Below, piece by piece: positions 25,601 to 34,154 of a stretch of 64,000 bases of DNA. Below the pieces are notes generated by a model. The model saw only the letters and a list, made by a program, of their open reading frames with translations, searched no databases and had not been told where the DNA came from. Made by a program: the position numbers and the translations under genes. The stretch is from an uncultured Flavobacteriia bacterium (GTDB taxonomy: Bacteria > Bacteroidota > Bacteroidia > Flavobacteriales_D > Crocinitomicaceae): contig CALJTX010000019.1 in the NCBI GenBank assembly GCA_937975705.1, positions 159,597 to 223,596 of the forward strand. The letters are read 5' to 3'. The first letter of the stretch is position 1; each line of letters opens with the position of its first letter.

Positions 25601-28600
25601 CTAGTTTGGTGTTGCGCTCCATTTTGAGCGCCAATAAGCGGTCAAATTCGATTTCGATGTTGTTTGCAGCTGGCCAAATGAGGTCGGGGTTGGTAATGTT
25701 CCAATCCGTTACTTTCATCGGCAGCTCGTATTCGTAGTAGTTATCTACGTAGTCTGTACCCAAGCGCACAAACAAAGTGAGCTCGTTGTCTTTGACTTGG
25801 TTCTGCACGACAGATTCTGCATGCACAAACATTTTGAGTTTCTTGTAGGTTCTCACGTCAAACTGCACATTGCGGTATGCAGCGCGTGCGTCGCCATCTT
25901 GCAAGTTGCAAACTTCAAGCACCAAAGACTGCTCGTTCATTTGGCGTTGGTATACTTGTGAAGGGTCGATTTCACGGGTAATTCCTGGAGGTACTACATA
26001 ATTGACCGGCTGGCGCTGCGCATTTTCTTCGATATTGAGTGCGGCAATATTAAATTGAGTAAGATTCGGGTCGGTTTGGACGCTCAAGCCTGGTTGGGTG
26101 AGGTCTTGGAAATAACGACGCCACTCGCCACGAACAAATTCAAGGCGTGCAAAGCGCAATACCACCGGCTCGTCAAAACCTTTCATGTAGATGCGCATGA
26201 AACGAATAGAGCGGAAATCTTGAATGCCGTTGACACGTTTTTCGAAGTCGCGGATAGGCACTTTGAATTGATACCATGTTTCTGTTTTGGTACCGTTTTG
26301 ATATACTTGTTTGTTGGTAATGAAGTTGCTGCCAACGTTTTGAAGGTCGTTAGGGCGCAAACTCACGCGGTACTGGAAATAAGCCTCTGACTCGGAAAGG
26401 TTGTTGTCTTGGTTGATGTCTTCAATGTCAGGGAAGTTGGCTGCAATAGTTGGGTAGCCTAAGGTATTGGCAGTGTCTGACATTTCGGTTGTGGGCGAGT
26501 TACCTTGCATGCCGTTGTAGCGCTTGTAGCGCTCCAAGATATTGAGTTTGGCGTTGTCATAGACGTCGTCTAGGTAGTAGTTGTAATCATCGGTAGAAGG
26601 GTCGGCAATCATGCGGGCTTTGGCAGTTGCACTTAGGGTGGTGTTGTTTTGTACCCAGCTCACAAACGAAGCGTAGCTTTGGCTTTCGGCGAGGTTGTCC
26701 CAGCCGTCTAGACCGACATCTTGTTTAATGCGGGCTGCGGGGTCATTGGCAAAAGCATTCACTACGACCTGCTGGGTAGAAATTCTCGACCAAAGTGTGG
26801 TGTCGATGTTGTCTAGCAATAAAGGGTCGTTGTTAAGTGGCAGACCGTGCTCGAAACTCTTGCGCGAGTCGGGTAGAATGTCTTCTGAAATGTTGCCTAA
26901 ATTGAAATAGAGATCACCTCCAGACATAGGGGCGTTGGGATTTTGGTTTTCGGCGTCTTCGTTGAATGGGTCAAGGAGCCAGAATTGAATGAATTCGATA
27001 TTTGCCAATTCGAAGTCGTTGGTGGTGAGGCCGCGCATGATGCCGCCCCAACGCTCTTCTGGGTTGGTAAATTGTCCGAGTGAGTCTATAGTGGCGGTGG
27101 TGTCATAATTGTACATGCCACGCTCAGCCGGATAATAAGCTAAATCAAGTGGCGTAATGTTTGAAATGGAACCATATTGCAATTGCAAATTTGGAAAGAT
27201 GTCTGTCATTTGAATCAAGCGCATGCGGCTGTCGTAGAGCATGGTGGGGTCTTGCTTGATGTGCGCAGGAGTGAGCTGATTGCTTTGATAAAAAACTGGA
27301 TCAATGCCATACCAGGCGAGTTTGGAGCGTTTGTAGCCCGAGCTGAGGTCTTTTTTGGCAGCTTCTGGGAATAAATCGGGTTGTCCTTGCGGAACTGACG
27401 CCAAGCGCCAAGCGGCAATGCTCTTGAGGTCAATGGCACTTTGTGATGCTTCGAAATCGTCGATGTAAGAGGTGCCTTCTTTGTTGATTGCGCGCGGTTG
27501 GCCCGGACGCAAAGTAGCAACTTCTCCAGACATCGAGAGCGTCGACATGGTGTTGGTAGAAATGACGGGCAATAAATCGACTAGTTTAGTCAACATTGGT
27601 ACGTTGGTGCGGAAGGCGAAGTCTGCGCCAAGAACGTTGTTTTTAAATGGCTCACTGCCGAAGTCTACTTTTTGAGTAACGGGGCGCTCCATCATGCGCA
27701 ACCACGTGGCACCTACTTTAAAGTTTTCATTGATGCGGTATTGGTAGCGGCCGCCAATCATGGAGCGGGCCTGAAAACCAAACACGGAGTTCGACTCAAT
27801 GGAGATTTTGATTGGGGTATTGGATTCAAGAATACCCGTATTTAGGATTTTCACACGGCTAAAAGCGTAATCTACGGTGTAGTCAACACCTTCCACCAAG
27901 CGCATCCCACCTGCTGTTACGACTACAGCTCCTTGCGGAATGTTCATGACGTTCAATGGGATTTCTGAAGAGATAGAAGACTGAAACTCACCTTTGAAAA
28001 CAAAGCGGTTCTTACTTGGGATTTGCTGCGCTGCGGTTTTGGTGGAGTCGTAGAGTTCAGTATAAGACAACTGATTGACATACAGGGCAGGAACCCCCGC
28101 TTCAGTGAGTTTTTCGGCAAGTGTTTTGCCAAATGGTTCAACTGTGGTAAAGAAAATGCGGCCGTTTTTGCGGTTAATGGTACCGCCATTATCAATTTTA
28201 TTTCCTACAACATTGAAAGGTGCAAAGTCAAAAACACCATCGGAGAACGGCTGGTTGTTTTGATTGATTTTGTCCATGTCGAGGAGCGTTACAATCTGTT
28301 TTTTATCTATGCCATCAAAAGGCAAGAAAGGCTGCAGTACAGAAGTTTCGCGGTTGTTGTAGTAAACGTCAATTTTAAAGCCGAGTTGATCTACTTGATA
28401 AGCGCCGATAGAGTAAACGTTTTTCATCATGAGGTCCCAAATTTTATTCTTGGGATTGGTGATGGTTGGCTTGATGAGTTTGAGGATCAGTGCTTCTTGA
28501 CCGTTGGTGCCGTCTGTAGAGAATTCGCCTACTTGATAGGTCTCACCTCTGTAGGTGTATTCATAGGCAATGGCCAATACTTCGTCGTTGTTGAGCGCTG

Positions 28601-29924
28601 TGTTGAGAGAGATGTAGCCGAGCAGTGCATTGTAAGTGTATTCGTTTTCATTGAGTTTGCGCGCGTTTTCAACTTTCTCGTAATCGACGGCTTGGTTAAA
28701 CGGGCCTGGTGAATTGACTTGTGCACTCAGGGCTAAAACGGCATTTGAAAAGCCGCGGATCATGGGCTGAACTGCTGCCCAGTCGTAGAGGCCATTGGCT
28801 TGGTTGTCAGGTAATTCTTGCGTAGAATAGTTGCCCGGATTTCCTTGGCAATTGCTTTGTTTGGCCTCACCTAAATCGGAAAATGCAACAATGTTGCGGG
28901 TGTTTTCAGTGATGCTGCTGCGGTTGGTTACCCAAACCTCGATACGCGTGATGTACGTTGTCGAATTGACAACCGGAAGCGTTGCCATGGCGGTATCGTA
29001 GTGTTGTTGGTGGTAGAGGTTGAGGAAATAGTGGCGGTTGGCTTCGTAGTTGTCGGCGGTGATTTCAAATTTTTGAACTTGCGCTTTGCCAGTGACATTG
29101 ATTTCGGTGCGCTTTCCTTTGGATTGTGCGACGATGAAATCAAAGGTTGAACGACCAAATTTGAGTTGTGTTTTGAAACCAAAAAGCGTCTGAGAGCTCG
29201 GAATGAGGGTAGTAGGAAGCTCAAGGCTGACCTGCCCGAGGGCGATTTTTTGTAAGATGTCGTCTTCTTTTCCTGTGCGCTCTAATTTGGAGATGTTTTC
29301 AAAGTCAAAGTTGGCGCGGGTGTTGTATTTCATGTTCACTTTCATCATGGTACCGATTTGGCCCGTGATGTCCATGTTGATGTTTTGATTGAAGTCAAAG
29401 CGCGTAATATTGCGCTGACGCATAGGCAGAATAGGGTTGTCTACGCGAGAGTGGTTGGCACCTAGAGAAATCTCGAGGTTACCACCAGGTGTAATGGTGA
29501 TTAAATCTGAGCCAAAAAAGCTTTCAAAGGCTTTAGAACCAATTTTGATCGGCAGCTCAAAAGTGCGGTTCTCTGCACTTTCTTCAGCTACAATTTCTTT
29601 CCAATCCAACGAGAAGCTCTTTTTTTCTTCGTATTGAAGGTATTCTTCGAGTGTCATGGCTTGTGGCGCCCGAAAGTAGGTGTCTTTGCCCATCATGTCT
29701 TTGAACACAAATGTGCCCGATTCTGAATCGTAGACGATGGTTTGGTTGAGTTTGGTAGGGTCGCCGAGGTCAAAACTTTGGGGTAGGTTTTGAAACGGAT
29801 TGAGTGGATTGATGATAGGGAAGGGAAGGGTTGGTGTTTGGGCAGCCACTTCCCCAAAGTTGAAAAACACCATCAAAATGAGGGTGCCAATCAATAGATA
29901 TTTTTGCCAGTAGTTGTGTTGCAC
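22608..29924 (-). CDS. sprA: SprA (Sov), T9SS outer-membrane translocon
   Basis: The 2438-residue product matches the size of Flavobacterium SprA (about 2400). SprA forms the very large 36-strand outer-membrane barrel through which T9SS cargo leaves the cell; it is also needed for gliding. A signal peptide (LIGTLILMVFFNFGEVAA) is followed by family-typical segments such as RNTRFDFNQNINMDITGQIGTKMK-type strands, TSYIDDFEASQ and PRAINKEGT, and a strand-rich C-terminus ending YPTGNLKTGVTLRFDLNGL. A Lys/Glu-rich low-complexity insert (KAEFKPKKPLEEMTEKERKEY) lies near residue 1890. The gene starts 2 bp after ruvA, a neighbourhood common in the phylum. The cargo in this window includes the YHYH protein and the 803-aa protease. 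Confidence 0.97.
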   Translation of the reverse strand: MQHNYWQKYLLIGTLILMVFFNFGEVAAQTPTLPFPIINPLNPFQNLPQSFDLGDPTKLNQTIVYDSESGTFVFKDMMGKDTYFRAPQAMTLEEYLQYEEKKSFSLDWKEIVAEESAENRTFELPIKIGSKAFESFFGSDLITITPGGNLEISLGANHSRVDNPILPMRQRNITRFDFNQNINMDITGQIGTMMKVNMKYNTRANFDFENISKLERTGKEDDILQKIALGQVSLELPTTLIPSSQTLFGFKTQLKFGRSTFDFIVAQSKGKRTEINVTGKAQVQKFEITADNYEANRHYFLNLYHQQHYDTAMATLPVVNSTTYITRIEVWVTNRSSITENTRNIVAFSDLGEAKQSNCQGNPGNYSTQELPDNQANGLYDWAAVQPMIRGFSNAVLALSAQVNSPGPFNQAVDYEKVENARKLNENEYTYNALLGYISLNTALNNDEVLAIAYEYTYRGETYQVGEFSTDGTNGQEALILKLIKPTITNPKNKIWDLMMKNVYSIGAYQVDQLGFKIDVYYNNRETSVLQPFLPFDGIDKKQIVTLLDMDKINQNNQPFSDGVFDFAPFNVVGNKIDNGGTINRKNGRIFFTTVEPFGKTLAEKLTEAGVPALYVNQLSYTELYDSTKTAAQQIPSKNRFVFKGEFQSSISSEIPLNVMNIPQGAVVVTAGGMRLVEGVDYTVDYAFSRVKILNTGILESNTPIKISIESNSVFGFQARSMIGGRYQYRINENFKVGATWLRMMERPVTQKVDFGSEPFKNNVLGADFAFRTNVPMLTKLVDLLPVISTNTMSTLSMSGEVATLRPGQPRAINKEGTSYIDDFEASQSAIDLKSIAAWRLASVPQGQPDLFPEAAKKDLSSGYKRSKLAWYGIDPVFYQSNQLTPAHIKQDPTMLYDSRMRLIQMTDIFPNLQLQYGSISNITPLDLAYYPAERGMYNYDTTATIDSLGQFTNPEERWGGIMRGLTTNDFELANIEFIQFWLLDPFNEDAENQNPNAPMSGGDLYFNLGNISEDILPDSRKSFEHGLPLNNDPLLLDNIDTTLWSRISTQQVVVNAFANDPAARIKQDVGLDGWDNLAESQSYASFVSWVQNNTTLSATAKARMIADPSTDDYNYYLDDVYDNAKLNILERYKRYNGMQGNSPTTEMSDTANTLGYPTIAANFPDIEDINQDNNLSESEAYFQYRVSLRPNDLQNVGSNFITNKQVYQNGTKTETWYQFKVPIRDFEKRVNGIQDFRSIRFMRIYMKGFDEPVVLRFARLEFVRGEWRRYFQDLTQPGLSVQTDPNLTQFNIAALNIEENAQRQPVNYVVPPGITREIDPSQVYQRQMNEQSLVLEVCNLQDGDARAAYRNVQFDVRTYKKLKMFVHAESVVQNQVKDNELTLFVRLGTDYVDNYYEYELPMKVTDWNITNPDLIWPAANNIEIEFDRLLALKMERNTKLEEGVPGVSSIVEYEKVDPNNPNNRIKVKGSPNLQGVKTIMIGVRNPSKSDPDNTWGPDNGDAECVNVWVNEMRLTDFVSDGGSAAVGQMQLQLADFATVQAAGNYSGINWGAVDSRVQDRQRNQRMGADISTTMQLGQFFGKQARVSLPFYYGYSIGVINPEYDPFNPDIKLSNYDIATRKERMRLGQDFTERRSYNFTNVRKEAKAGTKPQFWSISNWSATYAFAENIKRDFNIKSDMTRTWTGALNYNYTFAGKPWEPFKKWQPAQKNPWLKPLKDFNLYYLPKNIAFTNDYSRIYNERQVRNIIVPDYNFDPIYLKRFDWNRNYQLGYDVTKALKTTFTANNRSIFVEGNHGVDRRTNPEGYQEFMDTIRSQMSTFGRTMDYTHNYSISYTLPFDKLPVTNWLSSNVKYAGTYNWQRAPLGQAEFGNTIQNSRSINMTAQGNLVTLYNQIPYFKRVLSDGKGAKTTSAKTGAGGAQPGKGGPPKKAEFKPKKPLEEMTEKERKEYDRQLAKFERKQAREEELKAKESEPINPVLGTLARLVMSVRNISGTYTLSDGTMLPGYNQESSVLGMNGSTFGLTPFVFGKQGYDVFGRETGYHVGDFARDNNWLVQNENLNKQFMVNHTANLQLKATLEPFKDLNINLNASRNYSTQAGEFYRWNPSSAAFESQSRFESSTLTYTTISWGTAFAKMDSAFRSPIFQQMMANSQQVSQLIGSSNANSSFLPNGYYEGYSATQQEVVIGSFLTAYTNSPIDSKTINPRSNMPLPNWTINYAGLSKFDFAKDIVKSFKLNHGYSSSVSVNGMQTNLNATLDANGSPTALDLNNNFIAQMQVQNITITERFSPLIGMLATWNIMGKNITTNFEYKKDRQATLSLNNNQVTETLGQEIVVGTVVNIPKLKLVRSIDASDLLINVNFSFRDNATVIRKVVENTNMATAGQTTVSFKLDANYKLNEYLSAIFYYEQFINKPKVSLSYPTGNLKTGVTLRFDLNGLK

Positions 29925-29926
29925 GG

Positions 29927-30502
29927 TTATAGTAGTCTTAGCGCTTCTTTGATCAGTTGTTCTACGGTTTGGGTTCCGGTATCGATTTTATCCAATACTT
30001 TTTCGGCTGATTTTTTATCAAAACCGAGCGAAACCAATGCAATTAACGCGTCAAAACGGTTTCTATTGTTTGCAGAGAAAATATTCTCGCTGCCGAGTTC
30101 CATTTTGGAGACCTTGGTTTTGAGGTCGATGATGACACGTTGGGCTGTTTTGGTGCCAATCCCTTTGATTTTTTGAATGCTCGCGACGTCTTCGGAGAGA
30201 ATGGCGTGTGCGATGTCGTCGGGTGTCATGGAGGAGAGCATGATGAGCGCTGTATTGGGCCCGATGCCCGAAACACTGATGAGGTGCCCGAACATTTCGC
30301 GCTCTTCTTTGGTTGCAAAACCGTAAAGAATATGCGCATCTTCTCTGACAATCAGCTTGGTATGCAATACAATGGCCTCTGTATTGGGTAATGCAGAAAA
30401 GGTGTTGAGCGAAATTTTCACATCATAACCCACGCCCGCGCACTCAATGAGCAGGTTGGTAGGATTCTTTTCAATTAGGCGGCCATTGAGTCTTGAGATC
30501 AT
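29927..30502 (-). CDS. ruvA: Holliday junction DNA helicase subunit RuvA
   Basis: RuvA binds Holliday junctions and loads the RuvB motor for branch migration. The 191-residue length is normal. Domain I (MISRLNGRLIEKNPTNLLIECAGVGYDVKIS), the helix-hairpin-helix domain (LISVSGIGPNTALIMLSS and IQKIKGIGTKTAQRVIIDLK), and the small C-terminal RuvB-binding domain (DALIALVSLGFDKKSAEKVLDKI) are all present. Its ATG overlaps the TGA of the malic enzyme gene (ATGA, 30499-30502). RuvB and RuvC are not in the window. Confidence 0.97.
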   Translation of the reverse strand: MISRLNGRLIEKNPTNLLIECAGVGYDVKISLNTFSALPNTEAIVLHTKLIVREDAHILYGFATKEEREMFGHLISVSGIGPNTALIMLSSMTPDDIAHAILSEDVASIQKIKGIGTKTAQRVIIDLKTKVSKMELGSENIFSANNRNRFDALIALVSLGFDKKSAEKVLDKIDTGTQTVEQLIKEALRLL

Positions 30503-32769
30503 TTGTCTTGGCTTTGTGCGTCGATGACGGCAATTTTGATCATGCTGAGGATTTCACGCACACTTGCTCCGAGTTGTAGCACGTGTAAAGATTTGCGCAT
30601 ACCCAATAAAATCGGACCTATTGCGTCGAGCTCATTGGTAGATTGCAAAAGTTTGTAAGCGATATTTCCGGCAGAAAGATTCGGGAAAATAAGGGTGTTG
30701 ACCTCTTTGTTGGCTAAGAAAGAGAAAGGGAATTTCTCGTTCATGAGCTCCGGATTGAGGGCAAAATTGGCTTGCATTTCACCGTCGACAACCAAGTTGG
30801 GTTGTGTTTCGTGTAAAATCTGGACTGCTTTTGACATTTTTTCTGGGTCATCACCTGGCGACGAACCAAAGTTCGAGTAACTCAACAGTGCAATTCTAGG
30901 CTGCACTTTCAAGCGTCTAATAAATTTGGCAACGTTGACAGTAATTTCTGCAATTTGTTCGGCAGACGGATTGAGGTTAACCGTGGTGTCGGCAAGGAAA
31001 AGTGGACCTTTTTTGGTATTGAGGATATACATGCCGGCGATGGTCTTGATATCCTTTTGTAAACCGATGGTGCTAATTGCTGGACGCAATACAGAGCGGT
31101 AGCTGCGCGTAAGTCCAGTGACCATTGCATCGGCTTCTCCCATATTGAGCATCATGGCGCCAAAATAGTTGCGTTCGCGCATCAGGGATATGGCTTCATA
31201 TTCAGTAATGCCTTTGCGCTTGCGCTTTTCAAAGAACTCTGTACCATATTGGATGCGGCGCGCTTCTTCTTCATCGGATTTGCAATCGATGATCTGAACG
31301 TCCGGGATTTCGATACTGTATTCGTTCATCAGGTCGATGATGCGCTGCTTTTTACCTAGTAAAATAGGGAAAGCGACACCTTCGTCGTAGGCTTGTTGGG
31401 CTGCTTTAAGGATTTTGATGTTGTCTCCTTCTGGAAATACAACGGTTTTTGGATTTCCTTGCGCTTTGGAGGTGATATTGCGCTGTAGTTTGTTGTCCAG
31501 ACCCAGGCGACTTTTGAGCTGATTCTCGTATTCTTCCCAGTTTTCGATCGGTTCTTGTGCGACGCCAGATTCCATTGCGGCGCGTGCTACTGCTGGCGCT
31601 ACATAATAGATGAGGCGAGGATCTAGCGGTTTGGGGATGATTTGCTCGCGGCCAAAAGAAATGTTTTTGCCCCCGTAGGCTTCAATCACCTCTTCTGGTA
31701 TGGTTTCTTTGGCGAGTGAAGCAATTGCTTTTACGGCCGCCAATTTCATTTCTTCATTGATGCTGGTGGCGCGAACGTCGAGTGCACCTCTAAAGATATA
31801 AGGGAAACCGAGTACGTTATTGACCTGATTAGGATGGTCAGAGCGTCCGGTGGCCATAATGATATCTTTGCGCACTGAAGTGGCTTCTTTGTAAGAAATT
31901 TCGGGCTCAGGGTTGGCTAAGGCAAAAACGATGGGGTCTTTGGCCATGGAGGCGATCATTTCTTTACTTACAAGCCCAGCTTTAGAAAGGCCTAAAAATA
32001 CGTCGGCGCCGATAAACGCTTGTTCGAAGTCGACATCTTTTGGATGCGCCGCAAAGGTTTTTTTCATGTCGTCGAGGTCGGTACGGCCAGCATGAATGAG
32101 GCCTTTTGAGTCGTACATGAAGACGTTTTGGGGTTGAACACCCAAGCGGTGATAGAGTTTGATGCAAGAGACAGCGGCGGCGCCAGCTCCAGAAACGACA
32201 ATTTTGACGTCCTCGATATTTTTTTCGGAGAGTTCAAGCGCATTGAGTAGTGCAGCCGCACTGATGATTGCCGTGCCGTGTTGGTCGTCGTGCATGATTG
32301 GAATGTCGAGCTCTTCTTTGAGTCGGCGCTCGATTTCAAAAGCTTCTGGGGCTTTGATATCTTCTAGGTTGATGCCGCCAAATGTTGGCGCAATAGCCTT
32401 TACCGTTTGGATAAAAAGTTCTGGATCTTTGGCGTCAACTTCGATGTCAAAAACGTCGATGTCTGCAAAGATTTTAAAGAGCAAACCTTTGCCTTCCATA
32501 ACTGGTTTTGAGGCTTCTGGGCCGATATCGCCCAAGCCAAGCACGGCTGTTCCGTTAGAAATAACGGCTACCAGATTGCGTTTAGCTGTGTATTTGTAAA
32601 CGTCGGCTTTGTTTTCAGCAATGCGCAAGCAAGGCTCGGCAACACCTGGTGAATAAGCCAAAGAAAGGTCTCTTTGCGAGGCATAGGGCTTTGTGGGAAC
32701 TACTTCTATTTTCCCTGGTCTGCCAGAGGAGTGGTAATCTAGGGCGTCTTGCTTCCTGATTTTTGACAT
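30499..32769 (-). CDS. maeB: NADP-dependent malic enzyme with phosphotransacetylase-like domain
   Basis: The enzyme decarboxylates malate to pyruvate and makes NADPH. I start at ATG 32769 (756 residues, MSKIRKQDALDYH); the upstream frame has no support. Residues up to about 420 are the malic enzyme catalytic and NAD(P)-binding domains (SLAYSPGVAEPCL, IMHDDQHGTAIISAAALLNAL, VVSGAGAAAVSC). From about 430 a phosphotransacetylase-like domain follows (KTVVFPEGDNIKILKAA, MVTGLTRSYRSVLRP), which serves as an allosteric part in MaeB-type enzymes. The gene begins a transcript with ruvA and sprA. A TATATTTG -7 element lies just upstream. Confidence 0.96.
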   Translation of the reverse strand: MSKIRKQDALDYHSSGRPGKIEVVPTKPYASQRDLSLAYSPGVAEPCLRIAENKADVYKYTAKRNLVAVISNGTAVLGLGDIGPEASKPVMEGKGLLFKIFADIDVFDIEVDAKDPELFIQTVKAIAPTFGGINLEDIKAPEAFEIERRLKEELDIPIMHDDQHGTAIISAAALLNALELSEKNIEDVKIVVSGAGAAAVSCIKLYHRLGVQPQNVFMYDSKGLIHAGRTDLDDMKKTFAAHPKDVDFEQAFIGADVFLGLSKAGLVSKEMIASMAKDPIVFALANPEPEISYKEATSVRKDIIMATGRSDHPNQVNNVLGFPYIFRGALDVRATSINEEMKLAAVKAIASLAKETIPEEVIEAYGGKNISFGREQIIPKPLDPRLIYYVAPAVARAAMESGVAQEPIENWEEYENQLKSRLGLDNKLQRNITSKAQGNPKTVVFPEGDNIKILKAAQQAYDEGVAFPILLGKKQRIIDLMNEYSIEIPDVQIIDCKSDEEEARRIQYGTEFFEKRKRKGITEYEAISLMRERNYFGAMMLNMGEADAMVTGLTRSYRSVLRPAISTIGLQKDIKTIAGMYILNTKKGPLFLADTTVNLNPSAEQIAEITVNVAKFIRRLKVQPRIALLSYSNFGSSPGDDPEKMSKAVQILHETQPNLVVDGEMQANFALNPELMNEKFPFSFLANKEVNTLIFPNLSAGNIAYKLLQSTNELDAIGPILLGMRKSLHVLQLGASVREILSMIKIAVIDAQSQDK

Positions 32770-32791
32770 TGTTGCTACAATTTTTGAACAG

Positions 32792-32799
32792 CAAATATA
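32792..32799 (-). promoter_or_regulatory. -7 element (TATATTTG) in front of maeB
   Basis: On the minus strand TATATTTG fits the Bacteroidota TAnnTTTG consensus, 22 bases before the maeB ATG. The nearest TTG that could serve as a -33 element is spaced 25 bases away, slightly outside the usual 17-23, so this is a probable but imperfect promoter. Confidence 0.5.
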
Positions 32800-32825
32800 C
32801 GAAAAGCAATCCAAAGCTCCGAAGC

Positions 32826-32853
32826 AAAAAAAGCGCTCCGAAGAACGCTTTTT
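32826..32853 (-). terminator. Terminator after odhB (UUCG tetraloop)
   Basis: On the minus strand the stem AAAAAGCGTTC pairs with GAGCGCTTTTT around a TTCG loop, with one G-U pair and T residues following. TTCG closed by C-G is an extra-stable tetraloop. It lies just past the odhB stop (32875) and before the maeB promoter, separating the odh genes from maeB-ruvA-sprA. Confidence 0.85.
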
Positions 32854-32874
32854 ATTGTTGAATTTATTGCTTTT

Positions 32875-34143
32875 TTAGAGGCCGAGCAAGATCTGCATTG
32901 GGTCTTTGGAGCCAAACAACATGCGCTCGGGATTTTCGAGCATTTCTTTGACTTTCACTAAGAAACCAACCGATTCTTTGCCATCGATAATGCGGTGGTC
33001 ATAGGAAAGGGCCACATACATAATTGGTCTGATTTCGACCTTGCCATTGATGGCTACTGGGCGTTCTACCACGTTGTGCATGCCGAGAATGGCAGATTGT
33101 GGCGGATTGATAATCGGGGTAGAGAGCATGGAGCCAAAAACACCACCATTGGTAATCGTGAAGGTGCCTCCGCTCATGTCTTCAGGTGTCATTTTGCCGT
33201 CGCGTGCCTTGATGGCCAAACGCTTGATTTCGCGTTCGATGTCGGCGAGGCCCATTTGTTCGGCGTTGCGTACCACCGGTACCATCAGGCCTTTTGGTGA
33301 AGAAACCGCAATGCCGATATCTGCGTAGTCGTGGAAGATCATTTCGTTGCCATCTATTTGTGCATTGACAGCAGGATACAACTTGAGCGCTTCAGTTACA
33401 GCCTTGGTAAAGAAAGACATAAAGCCCAAATTGACTTCGTGGTGCTTGGCAAACGCATCTTTGTATTTTGCGCGGATGTCCATGATTGGTTTCATGTCTA
33501 CTTCGTTAAAAGTAGTGAGCATGGCTGTTTCATTTTTCACAGCGACCAAGCGCTCTGCAATTTTGCGACGGAGCATAGACATTTTTTCGCGGCTTTGCTC
33601 ACGCGTGCCTCCCCAACCTTGCGTTGCTTCAGTGGAGAAGCCTGCAGACATAGCTGCAATGACATCTTGCTTGGTGATGCGCCCATCTTTACCGCTCGCC
33701 GGAATAGCAGCAGTGTTGAGGTTATTTTCTTTGATAATTTTTGCAGCCGCAGGTGAGGCGGAGCCGCTGGCATAACTTGCTGGCTTTACTGGATCTGGAT
33801 TTGGCGCCGCTGCCGCAGGTGCGGCTGTTGGCGCCGCAGGCGCCGCAGTTTGGGGCGCTGCGCTCTGCGCAGGCGCCGCTGCAGGTGCGCCCGCAGGGCG
33901 CGCTGCACTTGTATCAATAAGGCAAACGACTTGCCCTACTTTGACAACATCTCCTTCAGCTGCCTTCAGCGTAATGATTCCGCTTTCTTCGGCAGGTAAC
34001 TCAAGGGTAGCTTTGTCTGAATCTACTTCAGCAATGGCTTGGTCTTTCTCGACGTAATCGCCGTCGGCAACGAGCCAAGTGGCAATTTCTACTTCTGAGA
34101 TGGATTCTCCCGGGCTCGGGACTTTCATTTCTAATAGTGACAT
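32875..34143 (-). CDS. odhB: Dihydrolipoamide succinyltransferase, E2 of 2-oxoglutarate dehydrogenase
   Basis: E2 moves the succinyl group to CoA in the TCA cycle. The 422 residues are arranged in the standard order: lipoyl domain (residues 1-75) with the lipoylated K44 in EVDSDKATLEL; an Ala/Pro-rich flexible linker (about 80-125); the small peripheral subunit-binding domain (SPAAAKIIKENNLN, GRITKQDV); and the catalytic acyltransferase domain with SYDHRIIDG near the end (H383 and D387). The E1 gene odhA lies 11 bp upstream on the same strand. The E3 (lipoamide dehydrogenase) gene is not in the window. Confidence 0.97.
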   Translation of the reverse strand: MSLLEMKVPSPGESISEVEIATWLVADGDYVEKDQAIAEVDSDKATLELPAEESGIITLKAAEGDVVKVGQVVCLIDTSAARPAGAPAAAPAQSAAPQTAAPAAPTAAPAAAAPNPDPVKPASYASGSASPAAAKIIKENNLNTAAIPASGKDGRITKQDVIAAMSAGFSTEATQGWGGTREQSREKMSMLRRKIAERLVAVKNETAMLTTFNEVDMKPIMDIRAKYKDAFAKHHEVNLGFMSFFTKAVTEALKLYPAVNAQIDGNEMIFHDYADIGIAVSSPKGLMVPVVRNAEQMGLADIEREIKRLAIKARDGKMTPEDMSGGTFTITNGGVFGSMLSTPIINPPQSAILGMHNVVERPVAINGKVEIRPIMYVALSYDHRIIDGKESVGFLVKVKEMLENPERMLFGSKDPMQILLGL

Positions 34144-34154
34144 ACGTTTCTAAT

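Noticed and set aside
28023..28712. 229-codon plus-strand open frame opposite sprA
   Set aside because: Lies wholly within sprA on the other strand; composition mirrors the sprA codons.
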